Shown here in pieces: positions 15,109 to 22,869 of a stretch of 38,184 nt of DNA. Origin of the DNA: Kocuria rhizophila (lineage in GTDB: Bacteria > Actinomycetota > Actinomycetes > Actinomycetales > Micrococcaceae); assembly GCF_003667225.1 (NCBI RefSeq), contig NZ_RCOM01000015.1:1-38184 (forward strand). Reading direction: 5' to 3'. A program made the position numbers and the translations under genes. The notes under the pieces were generated by a model, which ran no database searches, had not been told where the DNA came from, and saw only the letters and a list, made by a program, of their open reading frames with translations. Numbering within the stretch: position 1 is the first letter of the stretch; each line of letters begins with the position of its first letter.

Positions 15109-18100
15109 CAGGCACCCTCCGCAACTTCGACTGGGGCTGCGCTTGCGAACGGATCGACGTTGAGCATGTCCTCGACGTACGGCTCGATGGCGTCGAAGTC
15201 GATGTCGATTTGGCGTTCGGTCTTTGAGCGCGCATGGGACCAGAACCGCTCCTTCGGACGCGGCAGCCCGAACTTCTCGAAGGCATCGAGCCGCTCAGCC
15301 AGGGGACGGTCAGACGCGAGCCACGGGATGTTGATGATGCCCTGACGCTGGGCGATCACAATGCCCTTGGCGATGCGATCCAGTCGCTCGGCCTCGGCGA
15401 CCGAGCCGTCCTCGTCCAGCAGCACCTGGAGTCGGTCGAAGTAGTCGAGCCACTGGTCACGGGTCCTGCGCACCGGCGAGCGATCCCACACGGGCTCACC
15501 CAGCTCATCGTCCCAACGCTTCAGCCCCCGGTCGACCGAGCGGCCCAGCTCGACCTCCTCCGGGGAGTTCCACGGCACGGTCTGGACGTGGGCGACCTCG
15601 AATACCTTGTCACCCACCATCACCATGTTGGCCGTCATGCCGTCGGGCACCGGACGACGCTTGCGGTCGAACTCGATGGTCTGCTGCTTGTGGACGACGA
15701 TGGGGGAGAAGTCCAGTCGGTTGTGAACGCGGGTCAGCTCCTCCATCGACGGGAAGACCTTCATCGTCACCGGCAGTGCTCCGTCGCGGGATACCATCAG
15801 CTCGTACATGTGGTCCCGGTCGGCCTGGCTGTCCTCCTCGATTCCCTCGGGCAGCTTGTACCCACCGTGGGCGAGAACACCACCAGGCTGGCGAGAGAAG
15901 TTGGCACGGGTGGTGACGTTGAGCAGGTCCGTCTGGGTGTGCTTCTCCTCCCACATGCCCCGCGAGCCGGTCAGGGCTTCCCGGGTCTCGCGCCACAGGT
16001 CCGACAGCCCGTACAGGTCCAGACCGTCTACCACAGCCAGCTCGGCGTCGGTGATGAACCCGTCGGTCGTGCAACTCGGCGTGGAGTAACCAAGGTCGTG
16101 CAGCTCGTTGAGCGTGGCCAACAGCACCGCACGGGGCAGGGACGTGGTCATGGAGGCGTGCCACGGGGACGTGATCGCAGAACCACCAACCTCGTCGCGC
16201 TCCTGCGCCCAGGCGTCCCAGCCGCGTTGACCCATGACGCCCTGGGCGAGCTTGCCGTACGGGGAGTTGGCCATCTGCTTGAGCACGGTCTGCTGGAAGG
16301 ACTTCTTGCCGAACTTCTTCTTGGCGAGCGCCCGGTCATCCAACAACGTCTTGTACGGGCGACGCAGCAGGCGCGAGGGCGAGCCGTCCTCAAGCCGCAG
16401 GGTGCGCCCGAAGTGACCGATCTGACACATCACCCGAGCACCCAGCTTCAGCGCCAGCCAGACCTCGGGAGCCATCGACCACACCCCACGTGCACCGCCC
16501 GACGTCCGGGGGTAGACCATCGACCCCTCGACGGGCACGGGCAGGCAGGGGAAGGCCACGGACTCGGGGAACTCGAACGACACAAATCCGACGAACGGCG
16601 TCAATGGCCCGCCCTCGGCAAAGTCGTCCAGCGACAGCTCGACGTTGTTCACCGTCCGCAGGATCACGCCGTCGGGGTGCAGGTAGTCGACGTCCCAGAT
16701 GGTCGAGCTGGCCGTCGGGTAGCACGACTGGAGGTCGAGGTCGTGTGTGGTCTGCTCGAACAGCCCCAGCTCGGCGCTCATGTTATAGCCGCCCCGGAAG
16801 GACAGGGCGCAAGCATGAATCCACGTGGCCGCAGCGCCGTCGAGAGGTTGCAGCTCGCGCTGCCGATAGTAGGCGAGCTGGTTCTCGATGCTCACGGTCT
16901 GTTCGGTTCTCTTGGTGACCTTCTCCAGGCCGCCGAACACGCGGTTGAAGTTGATCTTGGGGCCGGTCTCCACCAGTGGCTTGCCCGCGTGACGCTCCGC
17001 GAGTTCGCTGGCGATGATGCCGCGCACGGCGCGGGCCGCAGCCGTCGGCAGCGTGAGGGCGACCTCCTGGTGCTCGCCGTACATCTGGCTGACGTACTCC
17101 AGGGCGATCACGGCGTCGTTGGAGGCGTAGTCGAGGAACTCCGCAGGGTGCGCGACCAGGTACTCGTCCATACGAGCAATCCAGTCACCGGGAACATCCA
17201 GCTTCGCCACGCCCACGGCGTCGCCCAGCTCGGACAGCTTCGCAGCGCCCGACTGCGCCATCGTGTCGCGGATGGAGACCACCACAGGACGTGCCCACCG
17301 CTTGTTCGCACCGGGAAGCACCCATTCGACGGGCTTGGGCGAGACCATGCCCGCACTGGCAGAGATCACCGCACGCAGGATGTCCGGCTCTCGGTCGTCC
17401 AGCCGACGATTCCGATAGCCCGAGTAGCCAGCCTTCGCCCGGCGGCGCTTTCTACCCGTCGGGTAGGCAGCATCCCAGGTGTTGTGCATCTTCACCGGGT
17501 CGACGAAGGTCGTAAGGTCGGCGTTCTGGAAATGCGCCACGAGAGTGATCGGCAGCGCGTGCGCGTGCTCGCCCTTCTGCCGGAACCACCACTCCCGATG
17601 CCACTTGCCTGCGGCGTCCACAACGGCCTGGCGGGGCACGCCCTTGGCCGTCCAGCCCTCGGCCAGCGGATGCTCATGCAAGCCCAGCGCCGTGATGGCC
17701 AACTCCAGCGCCTTGCCGAACGACAGCCTGGCAACGCGGGGACCACGAGGCCCGGGGTAGATGGCAGGGAGGACCACAGCCAGCCGCAGCCGGTCGGCGT
17801 CGGTCGGGTCGATGGCGGCGAACTGGTAGGACACGATCCGGCGCGTGACCTGCTCACTCTCGCCGATCCAGCCGCGCTCGGCGTCGAACGTACCGTCGCT
17901 GACGAACTCGGTGTCGAACCCGATGACGACCGATCCCTTGCCCGACCGCATCCCCTGCACCGACGGGTATGAACCGAAGCCGCCCGTCGCGCGGGTGGCG
18001 GTCCGCTCGACCGTCTTGGTCAGCACGACGAACGAGGCCGGGTGCTTGCGCGAGGTCGCGGTGTCGGCAACCCGGCTCACCTGCCACCCGTTGGCGGCGG

Positions 18101-18251
18101 CGGCGGCAATGGGGCCTTCCCCATAGGGGGTTGCCGCCAGTGGCCTCTGACTAGGGGTTTTGTCCTCTTCTCGCGTCCCAATAACGTCTTTCCGGGACGC
18201 GAGCGTGTCCTTGCTGGCTGTCCCGAGGGAGGCGTTGCCCAGCCCGCTCAT
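15108..18251 (-). CDS. Family B DNA polymerase, candidate primer-independent PolB (piPolB)
   Basis: 1047 residues. Exonuclease motifs: Exo I F-D-T-E-F (112-116), Exo II H-F-Q-N-A-D-L (240-246), Exo III Y-A-S-N-D (375-379). Polymerase motifs: R-G-G-Y (486-489), motif A D-L-Q-S-C-Y-P (506-512), motif B K-Q-M-A-N-S-P-Y-G-K (658-667), motif C C-T-T-D-G (727-731). Motif spacing (A to B about 150, B to C about 65) is close to phi29 polymerase, allowing TPR1/TPR2-like insertions, so it belongs to the protein-primed/primer-independent branch. The first Asp of the usual motif C D-T-D is Thr; the metal-binding second Asp is kept. No terminal-protein gene is nearby and the element is circular when excised, which favours piPolB. 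The first 100 residues are unassigned. The ATG overlaps the HTH gene stop. It probably copies the excised element and may repair damage. Confidence 0.85.
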   Translation of the reverse strand: MSGLGNASLGTASKDTLASRKDVIGTREEDKTPSQRPLAATPYGEGPIAAAAANGWQVSRVADTATSRKHPASFVVLTKTVERTATRATGGFGSYPSVQGMRSGKGSVVIGFDTEFVSDGTFDAERGWIGESEQVTRRIVSYQFAAIDPTDADRLRLAVVLPAIYPGPRGPRVARLSFGKALELAITALGLHEHPLAEGWTAKGVPRQAVVDAAGKWHREWWFRQKGEHAHALPITLVAHFQNADLTTFVDPVKMHNTWDAAYPTGRKRRRAKAGYSGYRNRRLDDREPDILRAVISASAGMVSPKPVEWVLPGANKRWARPVVVSIRDTMAQSGAAKLSELGDAVGVAKLDVPGDWIARMDEYLVAHPAEFLDYASNDAVIALEYVSQMYGEHQEVALTLPTAAARAVRGIIASELAERHAGKPLVETGPKINFNRVFGGLEKVTKRTEQTVSIENQLAYYRQRELQPLDGAAATWIHACALSFRGGYNMSAELGLFEQTTHDLDLQSCYPTASSTIWDVDYLHPDGVILRTVNNVELSLDDFAEGGPLTPFVGFVSFEFPESVAFPCLPVPVEGSMVYPRTSGGARGVWSMAPEVWLALKLGARVMCQIGHFGRTLRLEDGSPSRLLRRPYKTLLDDRALAKKKFGKKSFQQTVLKQMANSPYGKLAQGVMGQRGWDAWAQERDEVGGSAITSPWHASMTTSLPRAVLLATLNELHDLGYSTPSCTTDGFITDAELAVVDGLDLYGLSDLWRETREALTGSRGMWEEKHTQTDLLNVTTRANFSRQPGGVLAHGGYKLPEGIEEDSQADRDHMYELMVSRDGALPVTMKVFPSMEELTRVHNRLDFSPIVVHKQQTIEFDRKRRPVPDGMTANMVMVGDKVFEVAHVQTVPWNSPEEVELGRSVDRGLKRWDDELGEPVWDRSPVRRTRDQWLDYFDRLQVLLDEDGSVAEAERLDRIAKGIVIAQRQGIINIPWLASDRPLAERLDAFEKFGLPRPKERFWSHARSKTERQIDIDFDAIEPYVEDMLNVDPFASAAPVEVAEGA

Positions 18252-18544
18252 GACGCCTCCCCGAGGAGGTCGCGCAGGCGGCGGGTCTGCTCCGGCGTGA
18301 GCGGGGGAGCGGCTTCGAGGAGGCGCGCGATGGCGGCCTCGATCGGGTCGACGCCGACTGGCCTGGCCAATGCATCGAGGTCGGAGCGAAGGATCTTGAC
18401 GCGCGATCCGGTCTTTGATGCGGGCAGCTTGCCCTGTGCGATCCAGGACCGCAGGGTCGAGTAGGCTCCGTAGCCCTCGGCTACGGCCTCTTGGAGGGTG
18501 AGGTAGTGCGTCCGCGATGATGCGGGGGAGTAGGCGGTGCCCAC
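18248..18544 (-). CDS. Excisionase-like helix-turn-helix protein
   Basis: 98 residues from a GTG at 18544, with GGAG 8 bases upstream. The core T-L-Q-E-A-V-A-E-G-Y-G-A-Y-S-T-L-R-S-W-I-A-Q-G-K-L-P-A-S-K-x-G is a winged MerR/Xis-type helix-turn-helix, followed by V-K-I-L-R-S-D-L-D-A-L, as in AlpA and excisionase proteins. The rest is a short helical tail. It opens the leftward operon and overlaps the polymerase start by 4 bases. It may be the recombination directionality factor for the serine integrase, an autoregulator of the operon, or both; the palindrome just upstream of its start is a plausible binding site. Confidence 0.75.
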   Translation of the reverse strand: MGTAYSPASSRTHYLTLQEAVAEGYGAYSTLRSWIAQGKLPASKTGSRVKILRSDLDALARPVGVDPIEAAIARLLEAAPPLTPEQTRRLRDLLGEAS

Positions 18545-18810
18545 GATGAACTCCAGACAGCTTGAACTGTCCGGAGACGGGGGGATAGTTGTCCGGCTAC
18601 CTTCCCGGTCGCCGTGCGCGATGCTCCACTGAGGCCGTTGGCCTACCGTGCCTTACGGGAGAAGTCACTCCCTGCCGGGTCGTCATATTCATCAATCTCG
18701 ACGGGGCTCCCGGCGCTACCCGGTGCTGACCAAGAGCGGCTCGCCACCGCCCCCGTGGGGTGATCCCTCTTCGCTCACCTTGCGGTCGCGGTGGTTGAAG
18801 ACTTGACGCG
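18545..18810 (-). other. Long untranslated leader of the polymerase-mobilization operon
   Basis: About 260 bases between the predicted transcription start (near 18804) and the HTH gene start. No recognised gene. Two very short frames on the - strand look faintly coding: one from a GTG near 18779 (20 codons) and one at 18747-18643 (34 codons, ending D-E-Y-D-D-P-A-G-S-D-F-S-R-K-A-R). Neither has a convincing ribosome-binding site. The leader may hold regulatory RNA structure, an origin or the oriT, none of which I can prove. Confidence 0.4.
18556..18596. promoter_or_regulatory. Operator-like palindrome and 22-base-spaced repeats before the HTH gene
   Basis: GACAG-CTTGAA-CTGTC (18556-18571) is an inverted repeat 12 bases from the start of the HTH gene. 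CTGTCCGG at 18567-18574 recurs as TTGTCCGG at 18589-18596, 22 bases or two helical turns away. The CTGTCC element also occurs in both arms of the reconstructed attP. Possible binding sites for the HTH/excisionase protein. Confidence 0.45.
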
Positions 18811-18840
18811 ATCCTAGCACTGCCTGTCAAGTCCCGTCAA
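18811..18840 (-). promoter_or_regulatory. Promoter of the leftward polymerase-mobilization operon
   Basis: Read on the - strand: TTGACG (18840-18835), an 18-base spacer, then TAGGAT (18816-18811), a typical actinobacterial -10. Transcription would begin near 18804. The -35 box is 17 bases from the attR arm, so in the excised circle attP lies immediately upstream of this promoter. The flanking ACTTGAC/GTCAAGT inverted repeat (18801-18807 and 18826-18832) overlaps the promoter and could be an operator. Confidence 0.6.
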
Positions 18841-18856
18841 TCGATGGCGCTACCAA

Positions 18857-18904
18857 ACGTTCGTTCTGTCCGTAATGCGGTGGAGTTCCGGCCCAACGTC
18901 TGAG
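18857..18904. other. attR of the integrated element (attP left half + attB right half)
   Basis: The element arm ACGT-N5-CTGTCC-GTAATGCG (18857-18879) precedes the GT crossover at 18880-18881. Immediately right is the native end of ychF. The arm mirrors that at 1124-1146: ACGT 4/4, CTGTCC 6/6, the inner AAT and CG identical, and the GT exactly on the dyad axis. The 7 bases outside ACGT match the other side at 5 positions, giving 21 of 30 overall. Confidence 0.85.
18880..18903 (+). pseudogene. ychF: Stranded native 3' end of ychF
   Basis: The codons GTG GAG TTC CGG CCC AAC GTC TGA read V-E-F-R-P-N-V-stop, the normal C terminus of YchF, 17.8 kb from the rest of the gene. Joined to 1122 through the GT, they restore D-V-V-E-F-R-P-N-V with no frame change. 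This is not a gene now; it is the displaced end left by integration. Confidence 0.9.
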
Positions 18905-18911
18905 CCGGGGG

Positions 18912-18935
18912 CGCCTTCGAAGGGCGATGTTTTTT
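18912..18935 (+). terminator. Native ychF terminator, displaced by the element
   Basis: CGCCTT-CGA-AGGGCG forms a 6-base stem (one G-T pair) with a 3-base loop, then a 3-base gap and six Ts (18930-18935). It starts 9 bases after the stranded ychF stop. Because the element lies between, ychF transcripts no longer meet it and instead run into the helicase gene. Confidence 0.65.
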
Positions 18936-19028
18936 GGGCGCCGTGGTAGTGCCAATTTGGCGGCGTTCTACTGAGTCCAGGTTATGCGTTTGGTCTAGTT
19001 CCACACTTGCTAACGGTATGGTTGGATC

Positions 19029-20297
19029 TTGTCGTTCACTCGCGGCATCGTGGACCTCGAACTGGATAATCTCCTCTGTGAGGTGGCTGCTCTCGCGCTG
19101 GATGGTCCCAAGGCGGTGGGCACGACCACGACGGCAGAACAGCGGGTGGCCGGATTGATGAAGCTGGACGCCAAAGCCGTTCGCTAGCCCGTCGCAGCGG
19201 ATCCGCGGATCGTCCTCCGCCGACCTCGCCCGCTCGTCGTCGATGAGTGGCAGGAGGTGCCGGAGGTGTGGGATGCCGTTCGCCGTGCTGTGGATGAGGA
19301 TGCCGCAGGCGGGCAGTTCCTTCTGACTGGTAGCGCGAGTCCGCAGGACGGGACCGTGCAGCACTCGGGAGCCGGCCGGATCGGCCGCCTGCGCATGCGT
19401 CCCATGACGCTCGCGGAGCGTGGTCTGGAAACACCAACCGTGAGCCTTGCTGCTGTTCTGGCGGAACGTGATGCCATCCAGGGAGAGTCCACGATGGGGC
19501 TGCCCGAATACGTGGAGGAAATCGTCGCCTCGGGTTTTCCGGGGATGCGCGGCTTGAGCTTCCGCGCCCGGGGCTTTCAGCTCGACTCCTACCTGCGCAA
19601 TGCTGTAGAGCGTGACGTGCCAGAGCAGGGCCTGGCCGTCCGTCGCCCGGAGGCCATGATGGCCTGGCTGCGAGCGTATGCTTCCGGCACTTCGACGACG
19701 GCGAGCTACTCCCAGATCCTCGATGCAGCGACCCCTGGTCACAGCGACAAGCCGGCACGGGCGACCGCCGAGTCCTACCGCCAGGTGCTCGCCTCGTTGT
19801 GGCTTCTCGACCCTGTGCCGGCCTGGACCCCGACCGGCAGTCCGATGACTCGCCTCGGGCAAGCTCCGAAGCACAACCTGGCGGATCCTGCTCTGGCAGC
19901 TCGCCTCCTCGGCCTGGGCGCTGATGCACTGCTGGGCGGCAAAGGGGAGCCACTTCGTCCCCAGGCGGGTTCCATGCTGGGGATGCTCTTCGAATCGTTG
20001 GTGACACTGTGCGTCCGTGTCGCTGCCCAGGCCGCGGAGGCCGACGTCGCACACCTGCGGACGCGCAACGGCGACCATGAGGTGGACCTCGTGGTCGTGC
20101 GGCCCGACGGTGGCGTCGTCGGTGTGGAGGTGAAACTGGCGGCGGCTGTCAACGACTCCGACGGCAAGCACCTGCGCTGGCTGCGCGAACAGCTGGGATC
20201 ACGTTTCGTGGACGGTTTGATCATCACGACCGGTCCAACTGCCTATAGGCGGAGGGACGGTCTTGCCGTGGTGCCGCTTGCTCTGCTCGGCCCCTGA
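19029..20297 (+). pseudogene. Broken DUF4143-type ATP-binding protein
   Basis: The reading frame resembles the common bacterial ATPases with an N-terminal AAA domain and a C-terminal DUF4143 nuclease-like domain. It has V-D-L-E-L-D near the start, a P-loop remnant G-P-K-A-V-G-T-T-T-T-A-E at 19104-19139, Walker B-like V-V-D-E-W-Q-E-V-P after 19230, and at the C terminus D-H-E-V-D-L-V-V and V-G-V-E-V-K, a PD-(D/E)xK-like pair. Two lesions are visible: the P-loop lysine codon is ACG (Thr) at 19122-19124, and an in-frame TAG interrupts it at 19185-19187. No good start codon with a ribosome-binding site is present; TTG at 19029 is a guess. A GTG at 19257 leaves an intact 346-codon frame without the P-loop. 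It lies outside attR, so it is host or older foreign DNA. Confidence 0.75.
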
Positions 20298-20308
20298 GGG
20301 ACATGTCG

Positions 20309-20329
20309 CCTGAGCTGAACCGGCTCAGG
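20309..20329. terminator. Hairpin after the DUF4143 pseudogene
   Basis: CCTGAGC and GCTCAGG form a 7-base stem with a 7-base loop, 12 bases after the pseudogene stop. There is no T-run, so termination would be weak or factor-dependent. The rest of 20330-20587 has no recognisable gene; only the ribosome-binding site of the next gene is clear. Confidence 0.4.
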
Positions 20330-20587
20330 GCACGGTGGAGAATCAAGGTCACTGCAGAGCGTGGGTGGCGTCCGTAATGACGCGGAGAGAAGGACTGGGC
20401 GGAGGGCCGAGCAGGCGGCCGAGCGGGAGCCTTGGCCTGCCCCGTCACCACCACTTCGGCCCCCATGAGCACCGACTCAGCGTGCGTGCTTCCCAGGCTC
20501 CTACGCTGATGAATTGAAGACGGCGCTATTGAAAAGGGTCATGTTGAGAGGCGAGATCGTCCCCGACACCCCCGGCTGGAGGTCTCG

Positions 20588-21055
20588 ATGGGCTCGAACG
20601 ATTGGCATGTGGCACAGGACAGCCACGTCCCTGAGGACGTGGCCCGGCTACTGGGTACCGTTCCAGAGTGGTTCGGGCAGCCTGAAGCCAACGCCGAGTA
20701 CATCGCCGCCGCAGGTGCCAAAGAGACGTGGGCGGTCCGCGATCCCTCAGGGCAGGTCATCGGCGTGACTCTCGTGGACCGGCACTTTCCGCACATGGCG
20801 GAAATCCACCTCATGGTCGTGGACCGGCGATTCCACGGCCGTGGCGTGGGGACCGCCATGATGGCCGCCGTGGAGTCCGACCTAAGGGCACGAGGAGGGC
20901 GGCTCCTCCAGGTCAAGACGCTGGGTGCGTCGCATCCGGATGCAGGCTATGCCCTGACCCGGCGCTTCTATGAGACGCAAGGCTTCCTTCCACTGGAAGA
21001 AACCGATTTGTGGGGTGAAGGCACACCCTGCCTTTTCATGGTCAAACCCCTCTGA
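20588..21055 (+). CDS. GNAT-family N-acetyltransferase
   Basis: 155 residues, a single GNAT domain that uses acetyl-CoA. The coenzyme A-binding motif is V-D-R-R-F-H-G-R-G-V-G-T-A-M (near residues 78-91, pattern R-x-x-G-x-G/A), preceded by a beta strand A-E-I-H-L-M-V and followed by a late R-R-F-Y-E-T-Q-G-F, as expected. The ATG at 20588 has GGAGG (20578-20582) 5 bases upstream. The acceptor substrate is not predictable. It stands alone between the pseudogene and the transporter gene. Confidence 0.88.
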   Translation: MGSNDWHVAQDSHVPEDVARLLGTVPEWFGQPEANAEYIAAAGAKETWAVRDPSGQVIGVTLVDRHFPHMAEIHLMVVDRRFHGRGVGTAMMAAVESDLRARGGRLLQVKTLGASHPDAGYALTRRFYETQGFLPLEETDLWGEGTPCLFMVKPL

Positions 21056-21165
21056 CCATCGCGTTCACAGTTACCCCCTTTGTCACCTCAATCTGCCGTG
21101 GTGTGACCTTTCGAACATTCCCACCCGCCACCGTGCCGACCTGCGGATTCCCGGCCCCCAGTCCT

Positions 21166-21194
21166 AGAATTGATGTGAAACAGGTGTTTCACGC
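21166..21194 (+). promoter_or_regulatory. -10 box and near-palindromic operator before the dicarboxylate transporter gene
   Basis: TAGAAT (21166-21171) is a plausible -10, though no good -35 is visible. Just downstream, GTGAACAGGTGTTTCAC (21176-21192) is a near palindrome missing one base in the left arm, placed over the expected transcription start, as a repressor site would be. Its right part, GTGTTTCACGC (21184-21194), occurs again upstream of sdhC. Confidence 0.5.
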
Positions 21195-21217
21195 CAGGGC
21201 GATTCTCGGAGGCTCTC

Positions 21218-22690
21218 ATGCCCAGCAAAAAGGTTGATCCAACAACTGATTCCACATCCATGAGTCACGAAACCAAGTCCATGCTCTGGAAGTTCGGGCT
21301 TATGCTCCTCGTGGGGGCGGTGATCTACTTCATCCCCGCACCCGAGGGCGTGGACCCCCGCGGCATGCACATGCTCGGCATCTTCGTCGCCACCATCCTG
21401 GGGCTCATCCTGCAGCCCCTGCCCACCCCGTCGGTGGCGCTGATCGGTCTGGCCACGGCCATGATCACCGGCGCCATGGACGTCAAGAGCGGGGAGGCTC
21501 TGAGCGGGTTCTCCAATTCCGCGGTGCTACTGATCGTCGCGGCGTTCTTCATCGCGGACGGCTTCCTGCTCACCGGGCTGGGCCGCCGCGTGGCCCTGAT
21601 GTTCCTCACGGTCCTCGGCAAATCACCCCTGGGCATCGCCTACGGCATGGCCGTCACGGACCTCCTGCTCGCACCGGCCACGCCGTCCAACACGGCCCGC
21701 GCCGGTGGCGTGATCTACCCGATCGTCCGCTCCGTCGCCGAGGTCCAGGACTCCACCCCGGACACCGACGAGTCCCGACGCCGCCTGGGCTCCTACCTGA
21801 CCTTCACCGCCGCGCACGTCAACGTGATCACCAGCGCCATGTTCATCACCGCCATGGCCGGCAACCCGCTGGCCGTGGACGCCGCAGCCAAGCTCGGGGT
21901 GGAGATCTCCTGGGGTCAGTGGGCCCTCGCCGCCCTGGTCCCCGGCCTGGTCAGCCTGGCCGCCGTGCCGTGGCTGCTCATGAAGATCTACCCGCCCACG
22001 CTCAAGGAGACCCCGGAAGCGCCGGACATGGCACGCCGTGACCTGCAGACCATGGGCTCCATGACCCGCGGCGAGATCGTGATGGCATGCACCTTTGTGC
22101 TCCTGCTCCTGCTGTGGGTGTTCGGCACCTTCCTGGGCGTCAGCGCCACCGCGGCCGCGTTCGTGGGCATCGCCATCCTGCTGCTGACCAAGGTGCTCAC
22201 CTGGGACGACATGGCCAAGAACGCCTCCGCCTGGAACACCTTCATCTTCTTTGCCGTGCTCGTGGGCATGGCCGAGAACCTCAACAACCTGGGTGTCATC
22301 GACTGGATCGGCTCCGTGGTCTCCGGCCTGGTGGGCGGGTTGCCCTGGATCGCTGCCTTCGCGATCCTCGCGCTCGTGTACTTCTACGCGCACTACATGT
22401 TCGCCTCGAACACCGCGCAGATCGTCGCGATGTACGGCGTGTTCCTGGGCGCGGCGATCGCGGCCGGCCCCCCGCCGATGTTCGCAGCCCTCGCACTCGG
22501 CTTCATCGGCAACCTCTTCGGCGCCATCACCCACTACGCGTCCGGCCCGTCCGGCGTGGTCTACGGCTCCGGGTACGTCAAGGTGTCCGAGTGGTTCAAG
22601 ATCGCCTTCATCATGTCCGTGGCGATCATCATCATCTGGACCGTAGTGGGCAGTGCCTGGATGTGGCTGCTCGGCAGCTTCGCGGTGTAG
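21218..22690 (+). CDS. SLC13/DASS-family anion:Na+ symporter (probable dicarboxylate transporter)
   Basis: 490 residues, about 11-12 hydrophobic segments starting near residue 25. The two Ser-Asn-Thr motifs that bind sodium and carboxylate in this family are both present: A-P-A-T-P-S-N-T-A-R-A (near 146-156) and F-A-S-N-T-A-Q-I-V (near 391-399). The sequence type is that of the 2-oxoglutarate/malate and citrate/tartrate translocator branch. The start has GGAGG (21209-21213) 4 bases upstream. A strong terminator follows. The shared promoter motif with sdhC supports a role in C4-dicarboxylate use, but the exact substrate cannot be read from sequence. Confidence 0.88.
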   Translation: MPSKKVDPTTDSTSMSHETKSMLWKFGLMLLVGAVIYFIPAPEGVDPRGMHMLGIFVATILGLILQPLPTPSVALIGLATAMITGAMDVKSGEALSGFSNSAVLLIVAAFFIADGFLLTGLGRRVALMFLTVLGKSPLGIAYGMAVTDLLLAPATPSNTARAGGVIYPIVRSVAEVQDSTPDTDESRRRLGSYLTFTAAHVNVITSAMFITAMAGNPLAVDAAAKLGVEISWGQWALAALVPGLVSLAAVPWLLMKIYPPTLKETPEAPDMARRDLQTMGSMTRGEIVMACTFVLLLLLWVFGTFLGVSATAAAFVGIAILLLTKVLTWDDMAKNASAWNTFIFFAVLVGMAENLNNLGVIDWIGSVVSGLVGGLPWIAAFAILALVYFYAHYMFASNTAQIVAMYGVFLGAAIAAGPPPMFAALALGFIGNLFGAITHYASGPSGVVYGSGYVKVSEWFKIAFIMSVAIIIIWTVVGSAWMWLLGSFAV

Positions 22691-22714
22691 CCCGCACGGC
22701 GAACCCCACCCCGT

Positions 22715-22758
22715 ACGACGACGCTCGGTGCCCTCCCAGGGGCACCGAGCGTCGTCGT
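22715..22758. terminator. Strong terminator after the dicarboxylate transporter gene
   Basis: A perfect 19-base stem (22715-22733 with 22740-22758) and a 6-base loop, starting 24 bases after the stop. The T-run is short, but the stem is very stable and could work for both strands. Confidence 0.8.
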
Positions 22759-22869
22759 CTTAGCAGGGACGGGCGGTCGCGCCTGCACGCATTCACCACG
22801 AGCCGCGCCACGAGACACCGGGGACAGAGCGCCACCAGCATAGGGGTACGCACCGGGCCCGGTCACAGA

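Larger units (their letters stand above)
1122..18881. mobile_element. Pipolin-like integrative mobilizable element (serine integrase, family B DNA polymerase, MOBP relaxase, defence genes)
   Basis: About 17.76 kb bounded by attL in the 3' end of ychF and attR at 18857-18904. Contents in order: SNF2 helicase, type III Mod and Res, large serine integrase, TIR protein, ArdA, then a leftward operon of MbeB-like protein, relaxase, MobC-like protein, small charged protein, DCL protein, family B polymerase and excisionase-like HTH protein. Excision restores ychF codon for codon. Unlike most integrative elements, the integrase sits near the middle, about 8 kb from each end. In the circular form attP would lie between the leftward operon promoter and the helicase gene. 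It encodes no coupling protein or mating-pair genes, so it should be mobilizable rather than self-conjugative. No terminal protein gene was seen, which favours a primer-independent rather than protein-primed polymerase. Confidence 0.85.

Noticed and set aside
15234-17972. A 912-codon open frame on the + strand opposite the polymerase
   Set aside because: It lies antisense to a polymerase with all family B motifs and has no domain or ribosome-binding support.
1122-18904. Tyrosine-integrase island with long direct repeats
   Set aside because: No long direct repeat was found between the two ends and no tyrosine recombinase is encoded; the ends fit a serine integrase.
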